Below are positions 1-7,055 of a stretch of DNA of 9,727 bases, piece by piece (positions within the stretch are counted from its first letter, which is position 1; each line of letters begins with the position of its first letter). The notes below the pieces were generated by a model. That model was given only the letters and a program-made list of their open reading frames with translations. It had not been told where the DNA came from and searched no databases. The position numbers were made by a program, and so were the translations under genes. Source of the DNA: CAYRMV01 sp964425255 (GTDB taxonomy: Bacteria > Bacteroidota > Bacteroidia > Flavobacteriales_D > Crocinitomicaceae). The stretch is taken from the NCBI GenBank assembly GCA_964425255.1, contig CAYRMV010000118.1, positions 1 through 9,727 on the forward strand, given 5' to 3'.

Positions 1-49
<49 letters not shown>

Positions 50-108
50 ATATATATTTTTATTGCTTTTTATCTATTTTTTCGATCACTCGTTTGTCAT
101 TCGTGGTG

Positions 109-116
109 CAAAGATA
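109..116 (-). promoter_or_regulatory. Bacteroidota -7 box for the initiator tRNA
   Basis: On the minus strand the sequence reads TATCTTTG, an exact match to the Bacteroidota sigma-factor -7 consensus TAnnTTTG. It lies 59 bases upstream of the tRNA 5' end, leaving a leader to be trimmed by RNase P. No clear TTG -33 element appears at the usual 17-23 base spacing. The rest of 50-194 is AT-rich, with no gene and no convincing terminator for the membrane-protein gene ending at 195. It does contain a 9-base direct repeat, TTCGGATTG, at 174-182 and 199-207. Confidence 0.6.
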
Positions 117-194
117 GGCATTCTTTTGCAAGTTGACACAGAAATAACAAAATTTTATGAAATAAAAACGAAATTCGGATTGAAAAAAACAGTC

Positions 195-2000
195 TTACTT
201 CGGATTGTAAACATGTAAAACACTGACTTCAACAGGTGATACATGAATTGTTTCGCCTTTTCGGTTCCAGACATAGACTTTCATAACTTCATCATTAGGA
301 TCGATTTTTTCTAGTACGAAGTGGTGCCAAAAATCGTCATCCAACTGCTGACCTTGGTAAACCAATTCGATAAAATGAGTTTCATAAGCGCTTGGTTCCC
401 CTTTTTTATTGGTGGTAGAAATTACTAAGTGAATCGCTGTTTTGGGATCTTCGGAACGAATATGTCCTTTCAACGAAACTTGCATGGCGCCTTTATTGTA
501 TTGCTGCAAAGAGTCTAATTCAAACAAAGGTAGAAACTCCCCATTCGAAACTTGTGCAGGAGTTTCAGTTTGGAACAAAGTATCCTTCACCAAAGGAATT
601 TTACGTTTGAACGCGAGCATCATCGAAGGTTTATCACTGGCAATTTGTGTATAATATTTCTTCAAATACGGATTCTTGTTCACGTTGCTTCGCGTAACAA
701 TGATGTCTGTAATTCCGGCGTTTACATTGTAATGCATCGCCAAACTCGACTTGACCTTTTCGTGTGACTCATGCAAGGGAAAATTCATCGTCATCAAGCC
801 ATAAATCATGATGCTATGTTCTGGTTTAATCTCTTTTTTGACATCTTGGTAAAAAGCGTGTGTCATCCGATCGTCGGGTGAAAAAATACTGGTGTGCAAA
901 TTCAGTTTTCCAACAAACGTAATGGGAAAATAAAGAAAGATAAGCCCCAACCACGGTGCTTTCTGAATGCTTTCCAAAAGAAGTAATAAAAACAAAGGAA
1001 TCAGATACATCCCCGTTCGATCTTCTGGGTAATTGACTTTCAACACATAAGCCAAGAACAAAATTCCGAGGAGGTTTCCTGCCAAAAGATAAGCATAAAG
1101 CACACTACGTTGTTTTGTTCCTTCACGAAAACCAACTTTTTTCAATCGGAAAAGTACCCATGCTAAGAGACTTAATAAAATTAACAAAAGTGCCCACTTC
1201 AACCAATCTGCATCATAAAAAAGTGTAAATCGGCTCAAGGTTTTACCGGTAACTTCCCACAATCCATCTAAACTACCGTAATAAAGTGCGCCTTTCTCTT
1301 TGAGTGCAAAAGCAAACTCTACAAATGGTACAAGCAAAACCAAGAAGGATACATGTGCTAAAACCAAAAAGACATGTTCCTTAAATTTCAATTCATTTTT
1401 GCGGATTATTTGTAAAAATACGATCCAAGCAACGATTAACAAAGATGTATTTATGAAGTTAAGATTCGCAGAAACGGCAAGAATTAAAAAGAGATACGCG
1501 AACAAAAAACCTTTTAACAGTAAGCCCGAAGTTTGTTTTTGTAGTTGTACTAAAGCGAGCAAGAAAAACCCCATCGAAAGTCCATAACCACGTGTGTAGG
1601 AAAAATAATCTAGAATAAATGGAATGCAGTTTAGGGCAATCAATCCGAGGTAACGGAGTAGCGTTTTTTCGAATTTCCAAACTAAGTGAAAAACGGACCA
1701 AAAATAGGCTACAAAAGCCAATACATTGAAGATACGCAACCAACCAAAATTATCTTTCACCAAGGGGTAAATCGTATGACCTAGCCACGAATTCAGCAAA
1801 TGATTATTGGCATCCCAAACGATGTTTTCGCCATAGAAATCACCTCGATAAATGAAGTAGAGATATGTAGAAATTTCATCGTGAATCGGCTCGTTGATGA
1901 AAGCACGAAGTAAAATATAGGTAAAAACGGAAAGAAAGAAAACGCCAGCAAAAATCGTATACCAGCGTTTATCAGAAAACTTATTTATAAACGAATTCAC
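195..2000 (-). CDS. GT-C-like polytopic membrane protein with C-terminal soluble domain
   Basis: This 601-residue protein has about ten hydrophobic segments (roughly 13-33, 90-108, 115-132, 139-152, 162-199, 209-231, 266-287, 300-320, 331-345, 350-366). The first loop carries HDE at residues 40-42 and DANNH at 63-67, and a later loop carries YPEDRTG near 324-330. Acidic residues in the first extracytoplasmic loop and this layout resemble GT-C glycosyltransferases of the PMT/ArnT (GT39/GT83) type, which use lipid-phosphate sugar donors at the outer face of the inner membrane. The match is by pattern only, and donor and acceptor are unknown. Residues 370-601 are soluble, and 493-598 look beta-rich (KVYVWN at 574-579). 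The start is GTG, overlapping the TGA of the upstream CoA-transferase gene as GTGA. No in-frame ATG lies nearby, so translational coupling is likely. It is the last gene of the PBP cluster. A transporter or unassigned membrane protein cannot be excluded. Confidence 0.72.
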   Translation of the reverse strand: MNSFINKFSDKRWYTIFAGVFFLSVFTYILLRAFINEPIHDEISTYLYFIYRGDFYGENIVWDANNHLLNSWLGHTIYPLVKDNFGWLRIFNVLAFVAYFWSVFHLVWKFEKTLLRYLGLIALNCIPFILDYFSYTRGYGLSMGFFLLALVQLQKQTSGLLLKGFLFAYLFLILAVSANLNFINTSLLIVAWIVFLQIIRKNELKFKEHVFLVLAHVSFLVLLVPFVEFAFALKEKGALYYGSLDGLWEVTGKTLSRFTLFYDADWLKWALLLILLSLLAWVLFRLKKVGFREGTKQRSVLYAYLLAGNLLGILFLAYVLKVNYPEDRTGMYLIPLFLLLLLESIQKAPWLGLIFLYFPITFVGKLNLHTSIFSPDDRMTHAFYQDVKKEIKPEHSIMIYGLMTMNFPLHESHEKVKSSLAMHYNVNAGITDIIVTRSNVNKNPYLKKYYTQIASDKPSMMLAFKRKIPLVKDTLFQTETPAQVSNGEFLPLFELDSLQQYNKGAMQVSLKGHIRSEDPKTAIHLVISTTNKKGEPSAYETHFIELVYQGQQLDDDFWHHFVLEKIDPNDEVMKVYVWNRKGETIHVSPVEVSVLHVYNPK

Positions 2001-2695
2001 GCTTTGGGTCTTACCGTTCGTTGTTCGATTCTTTTTTCAAATTTTTCACCTTGAAAAATACGTTGAACAAAAATTCCTGGTGTATGAATATCATTTGGAT
2101 CGAGTTCACCAGCAGGCACCAATTCTTCGACTTCCGCAATGGTAATTTTTCCAGCCATCGCCATCATAGGATTGAAATTACGTGCTGTTGCTTTGTAAAT
2201 CAAATTCCCTTCTGTGTCGCCTTTCCAAGCTTTCACGATAGCAAAATCAGCGGTTAATGCTTCTTCCAAAATATGCGGTTTCCCGTTAAAAATGCGGACT
2301 TCTTTTCCTTCCGCCACTTCGGTACCAAAACCAGCTGGTGTAAAAAAAGCGGGAATTCCTGCTCCTCCAGCACGGCATCGTTCTGCCAATGAACCTTGTG
2401 GAATCAAATCTACTTCCAGCTCTCCTGAAAGCATTTGTCGTTCAAATTCATCATTTTCTCCCACATACGAACTGATCATTTTCTTAACTTGTTTATTTTG
2501 CAACAACAAGCCAAGACCAAAATCGTCAACACCTGCATTGTTGGAAATACACGTCAGGTTTTTTACCCCTAATTTCACCAATTGCGCTATGGAATTTTCA
2601 GGAATACCGCACAATCCAAAACCACCGACCATCAAGGTCATATTGTCTTGAATTCCTTGGCAAGCTTCTTCTACGTTTTTTACAACTTTATTCAT
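1997..2695 (-). CDS. scoA: Succinyl-CoA:3-oxoacid CoA-transferase, subunit A
   Basis: The 232-residue protein is a full-length alpha subunit of a family I CoA-transferase. Such enzymes move CoA between succinyl-CoA and acetoacetate (or related acids) in the cytoplasm, linking ketone-body or amino-acid breakdown to central metabolism. Residues 17-32 (DNMTLMVGGFGLCGIP) fit the family signature DN-x2-hydrophobic3-GGF-x3-G-x-P. LIPQGSLAERCRAGG at 97-111 and the FTP-AGFGTE stretch near 118-126 are also typical of SCOT alpha. The catalytic glutamate of this family resides in the beta subunit, which does not occur in this window, so activity depends on a partner encoded elsewhere. The gene starts with ATG 10 bases after the PBP stop and its TGA overlaps the next gene's GTG. 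Family assignment is firm; the exact acid substrate (acetoacetate versus another) is inferred. Confidence 0.92.
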   Translation of the reverse strand: MNKVVKNVEEACQGIQDNMTLMVGGFGLCGIPENSIAQLVKLGVKNLTCISNNAGVDDFGLGLLLQNKQVKKMISSYVGENDEFERQMLSGELEVDLIPQGSLAERCRAGGAGIPAFFTPAGFGTEVAEGKEVRIFNGKPHILEEALTADFAIVKAWKGDTEGNLIYKATARNFNPMMAMAGKITIAEVEELVPAGELDPNDIHTPGIFVQRIFQGEKFEKRIEQRTVRPKA

Positions 2696-2705
2696 GTTTC
2701 TTCAA

Positions 2706-5240
2706 TTAGTAAATCTGAATTTCTTCAGGAATGGAATCATTTTGTTCGTCTGGTGCATCTTCAGGCAATTGATCGGAGCCGGTGCACGAGAACATACTAT
2801 CATCAAATCCTTTTGGTTTTTCAAAATCAGAAGTGGAAATACCAATTTTAGGATCTTTGTAGACTTCTTGCATGAAATATCCATAAATCGGTAAAGCCAA
2901 ACGAGCTCCTTGCCCCCACTCCATCGTACGGAAACGAACAGCACGGTCTTCCGCACCTACCCAAACACCTGTTGCCAATTGAGGAGTCAAACCAATGAAC
3001 CATCCATCGGAGTTATTTTGAGTTGTACCCGTTTTTCCAGCAGTTGGATAACGGATTCCGCCCCAATCTCTTCCGCCACGCAAACTTCCTGCTGTACCCT
3101 CATTCACAACAGCTTGCATCATTTTCAACACCGAATAAGCAACATTTTCGTTAATTGCTTCTCGTTCCGTTGGACGCGCATTGTAGATAACATGTCCATT
3201 TCGATCTTCGATTCGAATGATAGCGGTTGGTTTATTAAAAATTCCTTTGTTGACAAAAGCAGCTTGAGCACCCACCATTTCATACAAAGAAAGATCCATT
3301 GAACCCAAACACATCGCAGGAACAATATCGTTTGGAGCCAATTTGATATCTAATTTTTCCATCAATTTAGCTACTGTCTGTGGACCGCCTTTTGCACCCA
3401 TTTCCTGCATCACTTTCACCGTAATGTTGTTCATGGAATTTGCCAAACCACGACGATACGTTACCATTCCTCCTTTGGCACTACCATCCGAGTTTTTCGG
3501 ACACCATTGACCATCGGGATTGCCATTTGGATCAAACAAATCGACACAGTAATTAATGTTGGGTACTTGCATGCATGGTTTGATAACACCCATCGCAATT
3601 CCAGCGCCGTAGATAAAAGGTTTGATGGTCGAACCAACTTGACGACGACCTAATTTTACGTGGTCATACGCAAAGTGATCAATGTCTGTACCCCCAACCC
3701 ACGCTTTGATAAATCCAGTTTCTGGTTCAATGGAAACCAATCCAGCTTGCAAGAATGATTTGTAATAACGAATGGAGTCAAATGGAGACATGGTGGTATC
3801 TTTTTCCAAATCTTTTTCTTTCCAATCGAAAACACGCATCTGTGTTTTTTCATTGAATACTGCACGAATTTCCGATTCCGAATATCCTTGTGCTATCATA
3901 CTTTTATACCGATCAGATCGATGCATGGCAGATGTCATCAACAATTCGACATCTTTTTCAGAAATTGAGTTGGCAAATGGGAAATTTTTCAATCCTCTGT
4001 TGTTGCGATCAAAAGCCGGTTGCAAATTTTTCTTCATGTGCTTTGCAACCGCATCTTCGGCATGTTGTTGCATTTCTGCATTCAACGAAGTGTAAATCTT
4101 CAATCCATCGCTGTAAATATTCCAAGGAGCACCATCTTCACGGGTATATTTTAGCGAACCATCTGGTTTTTTCTCGCTCAACAATTGTTGAATTTCTTGA
4201 CGAAGTGATTCGCGGAAGTAAGGAGCAGAACCTTTTTTATGGTCAACGACTTGGTAATCGGTTTCCAACGGTTTTTTCTTTAAAGCCTCACATTCTTCTT
4301 TGGTCATAGGAACGCGCAATGCTTCGTTTCCTTTTTTGCTGTTTTTCAACCATTGATCCAACACAGTGTTTCTGCGATTCAAGGCGCGCAAACTATCTTT
4401 TGCTCTTGCTTCCGCAATTTGAGCTTCGGTGATGCTATTCGCAGGTACTTCTAATTTGTTGGCAAGACGTTGACGGTAATTTCGAATCTTAAATGTGTAT
4501 GGATTATACAAATCTGGATTTTTACACATTCCAATAAGCATTGCTGCTTCATCTTTTGTCAAATCCTTCGGTTTTTTATTGAAATATACTTTGGATGCAT
4601 TGGCAATACCAACTGCATTGTACAAGAAATCAAATTGATTCAAGTACATTGTAATGATTTCTTCTTTCGTAAATCGTTCTTCCAAACGAGTAGCGATGAT
4701 ATTTTCGCGTGCTTTTTCACCTATTCGAGAAAAAATTCGACCGATTCTACCTGAGCTTTCGTTTCCGACTTCTTCACCCATGGCACGAGCAAGCGCATCA
4801 CGGTCTCTTTTTTGAAGCGTAAACAATTGCTTTGCTAACTGTTGCGTAATGGTTGAAGCACCTCCTGCACCACCAACTGAAACAACAGCACGACCAATTG
4901 CCTGAAAATCGACCCCTGAGTGATTTTGAAAACGCTCATCTTCTGTAGCAATCAAAGCATCTGTCACGAATGGGGAAATTTCTTTGTAGGTTACACTTGA
5001 GCGATTGATTTTCCAATAACGACCCAATTCTGTTTCACCATCATCAGCGTAAATTATAGAAGCAAGTAACTCCGGCGGATTGTCTAGCATAGCCACGGGA
5101 GGCAAATCATCTTCCGACTGGAAAACGAGTAAAGAAATGACAAACAACAATGGAAACAAGCCAAGACCCCAAAGGGCATAGGTCATTTTTTTGTGCCCTT
5201 TCTCTGAAAACGAAGGGGAAGAAACTGATTTTTTACTCAT
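2706..5240 (-). CDS. Class A penicillin-binding protein 1A (transglycosylase/transpeptidase)
   Basis: This 844-residue bifunctional peptidoglycan synthase polymerises lipid II and cross-links stem peptides on the periplasmic side of the inner membrane. After a short basic cytoplasmic tail comes one membrane anchor (about 20-40). The GT51 domain carries EDERFQNHSGVD (100-111, catalytic Glu100), GGASTITQQLAK (126-137), KARENIIATRLEE (176-188) and TKEEIITMYLNQ (191-202). The transpeptidase domain has STIK (537-540, acylated Ser537), SMN (602-604) and KTGTT (736-740), so all catalytic motifs are present. Between the second and third glycosyltransferase motifs there are about 38 residues, roughly 25 more than in E. 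coli PBP1A as I recall it. The C-terminal tail (from about 820) is acidic. The start is ATG. The gene heads the minus-strand cluster with scoA and the GT-C-like gene. It is PBP1A-like, but I cannot choose between the names mrcA and ponA from sequence alone. Confidence 0.96.
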   Translation of the reverse strand: MSKKSVSSPSFSEKGHKKMTYALWGLGLFPLLFVISLLVFQSEDDLPPVAMLDNPPELLASIIYADDGETELGRYWKINRSSVTYKEISPFVTDALIATEDERFQNHSGVDFQAIGRAVVSVGGAGGASTITQQLAKQLFTLQKRDRDALARAMGEEVGNESSGRIGRIFSRIGEKARENIIATRLEERFTKEEIITMYLNQFDFLYNAVGIANASKVYFNKKPKDLTKDEAAMLIGMCKNPDLYNPYTFKIRNYRQRLANKLEVPANSITEAQIAEARAKDSLRALNRRNTVLDQWLKNSKKGNEALRVPMTKEECEALKKKPLETDYQVVDHKKGSAPYFRESLRQEIQQLLSEKKPDGSLKYTREDGAPWNIYSDGLKIYTSLNAEMQQHAEDAVAKHMKKNLQPAFDRNNRGLKNFPFANSISEKDVELLMTSAMHRSDRYKSMIAQGYSESEIRAVFNEKTQMRVFDWKEKDLEKDTTMSPFDSIRYYKSFLQAGLVSIEPETGFIKAWVGGTDIDHFAYDHVKLGRRQVGSTIKPFIYGAGIAMGVIKPCMQVPNINYCVDLFDPNGNPDGQWCPKNSDGSAKGGMVTYRRGLANSMNNITVKVMQEMGAKGGPQTVAKLMEKLDIKLAPNDIVPAMCLGSMDLSLYEMVGAQAAFVNKGIFNKPTAIIRIEDRNGHVIYNARPTEREAINENVAYSVLKMMQAVVNEGTAGSLRGGRDWGGIRYPTAGKTGTTQNNSDGWFIGLTPQLATGVWVGAEDRAVRFRTMEWGQGARLALPIYGYFMQEVYKDPKIGISTSDFEKPKGFDDSMFSCTGSDQLPEDAPDEQNDSIPEEIQIY

Positions 5241-5260
5241 ACAAATTGTACATTGTGGTG

Positions 5261-5268
5261 TAAAAATA
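5261..5268 (-). promoter_or_regulatory. Possible weak -7 box for the PBP operon
   Basis: On the minus strand this reads TATTTTTA, which departs from TAnnTTTG only at the last base, about 20 bases before the ATG of the PBP gene. A second, poorer candidate, TACAATTTG at 5250-5242, has one extra spacer base and would leave almost no leader. Neither has a clear -33 element. The gene follows a terminator, so a promoter somewhere in 5241-5340 is expected. Confidence 0.3.
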
Positions 5269-5280
5269 ATAAAATACTGT

Positions 5281-5293
5281 GTTAGAATCTAAC
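5281..5293. promoter_or_regulatory. 13-base palindrome, possible operator upstream of the PBP gene
   Basis: GTTAGA-A-TCTAAC is a perfect 6-base inverted repeat around a central A. It sits 41-53 bases upstream of the PBP start codon, just upstream of the candidate -7 box, where a dimeric regulator could bind. The function is inferred from position and symmetry only. An AT-rich 13-base palindrome can also arise by chance. Confidence 0.3.
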
Positions 5294-5351
5294 TTTTGAA
5301 CAGAAGGTAAACAAATACACAGGTTTTGATAAAAAAACGGAAAAAATTTGA

Positions 5352-5366
5352 GGTGTTTTTAACACC
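5352..5366 (-). terminator. Second hairpin downstream of hemD, possible backup terminator
   Basis: GGTGTT (5352-5357) and AACACC (5361-5366) form a 6-base stem with a three-base loop. On the minus strand the hairpin is followed by TCAAATTTTTT, so it could act as a weaker second terminator after the main hemD terminator. Its minus-strand arm GGGTGTT repeats a motif in the first hairpin. Confidence 0.45.
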
Positions 5367-5386
5367 CATTTTGATCTAAACAGAAC

Positions 5387-5422
5387 GAAAAAAGGGTGCT
5401 CGAATTTTTCGAAACACCCTTT
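5387..5422 (-). terminator. Rho-independent terminator of the DUF4271-hemD unit
   Basis: AAAGGGTG (5391-5398) pairs with CACCCTTT (5415-5422). The internal bases TCGAA and TTCGA can extend the hairpin. On the minus strand the stem runs into an uninterrupted T tract (complement of the A run at 5388-5393). It lies about 20 bases past the hemD stop codon, the expected place for an intrinsic terminator. Confidence 0.85.
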
Positions 5423-5440
5423 GAAATGGTATAATTTCTT

Positions 5441-6190
5441 TTATTTCTTTTTCAAGGAATCCTTGATGTAATTTTCAATGGCAGCAGTCATCGATGGAGC
5501 ATTGGGTTGTGGTGCATGTAAATCGAGACGCAAATTATTTTTAATAACCGCATTGGCTGTTGTTGGACCAAATGCAGCGATCAGCGTATTGTTTTGCTTG
5601 AAATCAGGGAAATTTTTGAATAAAGATTCGATTCCTCCTGGACTAAAGAAAACCAACAAATCATAGTACACATCTTCCAAATCACTCAAATCAGAAGCCA
5701 CGGTACGATACAACATCGCTTTCGTGAAATTGATTTTGTGTTGTTCTAATGTTTCTGGAATTTTATCGCGTAGAATGTCTGTACAAGGCAACAAGAACTT
5801 CTCAGCTTTGTGCTTTTTCATCATGTCAACCAACTCTTCGATGGTTTGTTTACCATGAAAAATTTTCCTTTTGCGGTAAGTCACATATTTTTGAAGATAC
5901 AAGGCCACTGCTTCCGAAATACAGAAATATTTCATGGTATCTGGAACAGAAAAGCGAATTTCTTCCGCAATGCGAAAAAAGTGATCTACGGCTGTTTTGG
6001 ACGTCAAGATGATAGCAGTATGCTCAGGAATGTTAACCCGCTGCGTTCTGAATTCTTGCACATCAACCCCTTCCACATGAATGAATGGTCGAAAATCAAT
6101 CTTCAGTTTGTACTTATCCGCAAGATCATAATACGGTGATTTATCCCCCTCTGGCTTGGGTTGAGAAACCAAAATTGTTTTGATGCTCAA
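5441..6190 (-). CDS. hemD: Uroporphyrinogen-III synthase
   Basis: The 249-residue protein matches the flavobacterial HemD type. HemD cyclises hydroxymethylbilane with inversion of ring D to give uroporphyrinogen III, the precursor of haem and other tetrapyrroles, in the cytoplasm. Visible family features are the N-terminal KTILVSQPKPE (4-14), ILTSKTAVDHF (61-71), FFSPGGIESLF (181-191), AAFGPTTANAV (205-215) and the C-terminal APSMTAAIENYI (231-242). These fit the two-domain fold that holds the substrate in a cleft. The start must be TTG at 6190: an in-frame TGA lies seven codons upstream, no in-frame ATG or GTG lies between, and the first internal Met is near residue 86. The N-terminus MSIKTILVSQ agrees with homologues I recall. 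It follows the DUF4271 gene by 25 bases and ends just before a strong terminator. HemD proteins diverge widely, so the call rests on the flavobacterial pattern and the neighbour. Confidence 0.9.
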   Translation of the reverse strand: MSIKTILVSQPKPEGDKSPYYDLADKYKLKIDFRPFIHVEGVDVQEFRTQRVNIPEHTAIILTSKTAVDHFFRIAEEIRFSVPDTMKYFCISEAVALYLQKYVTYRKRKIFHGKQTIEELVDMMKKHKAEKFLLPCTDILRDKIPETLEQHKINFTKAMLYRTVASDLSDLEDVYYDLLVFFSPGGIESLFKNFPDFKQNNTLIAAFGPTTANAVIKNNLRLDLHAPQPNAPSMTAAIENYIKDSLKKK

Positions 6191-6215
6191 AATCTTACTA
6201 TTAATTAATCACAAC

Positions 6216-6947
6216 TCAGTTAACTTGAAAATATTGCCAATAAATACTATAAAGTAAGAGATAGGGCAATATTTCGAGGGTGCAAAAATACAAAATAATA
6301 TAATACCATGCTATTCCTCGTTGAAAGCTGACAATTATTCCTCTCCACAAACGGTAAAAAACAAAAAACGAAACCAATCCAACAAAGATCCATTCGAAAT
6401 AAAAAGACCATTTGGTGTTGAATGTCCACAAAAGTAAAAGCAAACTAAGGATCACTCCCAGTGCCTGCAAAAGAATCAATCCATTTTGCTTGATGGGTTT
6501 TAGCAAATTTGATTCTCCCGTAAACCATCCAATCATTGCTGCGCTAAACCATGTCCAAACAAGATAAAATACAGGTGGGATAAGTAACCAATACAACTCA
6601 ACCCAAGTAAAAACAACTCCGTGGTGTTGTAACAACAAATTCAGATTGGCTGTAAAAACGAAAACAAAATTGAAGGTCAGCAAGACAGAAGCAAGTGTTC
6701 GTAGCGCATATTCCTCTTGAATAATTTTTTCCAGGTTTTTGTTTTTGTAGATCACTTTAGCCAAAATCAAAACAAACTGATTGGAGTTGGATCGAGCAAA
6801 TGCAATGAATAAGAAGGAAATCAACAAGAAGGAAGTAGAGATCCAAACGAGTTGTTCGTTTCGAGCAAGCAATTCGAAGTTGGTTTCGGAAGAGAGATCC
6901 GAAGAAAAAAACGAATTGGACAACAATAAATGACTAATCTTTTGCAT
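6216..6947 (-). CDS. DUF4271 family integral membrane protein
   Basis: This 243-residue protein of unknown function has about six predicted membrane helices (roughly 33-51, 83-104, 117-138, 155-174, 183-199, 214-235). It ends in the pattern RGIAWYYIILYFCTLEILPY (210-229), which I recognise as typical of DUF4271 from Bacteroidota. The first 30 residues are polar, with no obvious cleaved signal peptide. It precedes hemD by 25 bases on the same strand, and this pairing recurs in flavobacterial genomes as far as I recall. A link to tetrapyrrole metabolism or membrane-associated haem handling is therefore possible but unproven. No catalytic motif or metal-binding cluster is visible. The ATG at 6947 lies only about ten bases after a perfect -7 box, so the mRNA leader would be very short. 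Confidence 0.85.
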   Translation of the reverse strand: MQKISHLLLSNSFFSSDLSSETNFELLARNEQLVWISTSFLLISFLFIAFARSNSNQFVLILAKVIYKNKNLEKIIQEEYALRTLASVLLTFNFVFVFTANLNLLLQHHGVVFTWVELYWLLIPPVFYLVWTWFSAAMIGWFTGESNLLKPIKQNGLILLQALGVILSLLLLLWTFNTKWSFYFEWIFVGLVSFFVFYRLWRGIIVSFQRGIAWYYIILYFCTLEILPYLLLYSIYWQYFQVN

Positions 6948-6957
6948 GATTTCAGCA

Positions 6958-6965
6958 CAAAATTA
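6958..6965 (-). promoter_or_regulatory. -7 box TAATTTTG for DUF4271-hemD
   Basis: The minus strand reads TAATTTTG, an exact TAnnTTTG match, with ten bases between it and the ATG at 6947. Transcription starting 5-7 bases past the box would give a leader of about five bases. No good TTG -33 element is seen. It is divergent from the identical box at 7019-7026. Confidence 0.55.
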
Positions 6966-6997
6966 CAGTTTTGTTGTTGAGTATTTGGATAATGCGG

Positions 6998-7026
6998 TTG
7001 GTTTTTATTTTTAAATCGTAATTTTG
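6998..7026 (+). promoter_or_regulatory. Bacteroidota promoter of the acyl-CoA dehydrogenase gene
   Basis: The -33 core TTG (6998-7000) and the -7 box TAATTTTG (7019-7026) are separated by 18 bases, within the Bacteroidota range. The start codon at 7056 leaves a leader of roughly 25 bases. This is the best complete promoter in the window. Confidence 0.75.
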
Positions 7027-7055
7027 CCCCACTCCAAATCGAAAAAAATTTGATT

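Noticed and set aside
133..161. Sigma-70-like TTGACA-17-TATGAA on the plus strand
   Set aside because: Bacteroidota primary sigma factors use TTG/TAnnTTTG, and the only gene downstream is on the opposite strand; chance in AT-rich sequence.
2214..2651. 145-codon open frame on the plus strand opposite scoA
   Set aside because: It is antisense to a well-supported gene; the Pro/Ser-rich translation reflects the complement of scoA codons.
3890..4309. 139-codon open frame on the plus strand opposite the PBP gene
   Set aside because: It is antisense within an intact, motif-complete gene, with no promoter or family resemblance.
7050..7055. TTG start two codons upstream of the acyl-CoA dehydrogenase ATG
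   Set aside because: ATG at 7056 is the stronger start and matches the promoter spacing.
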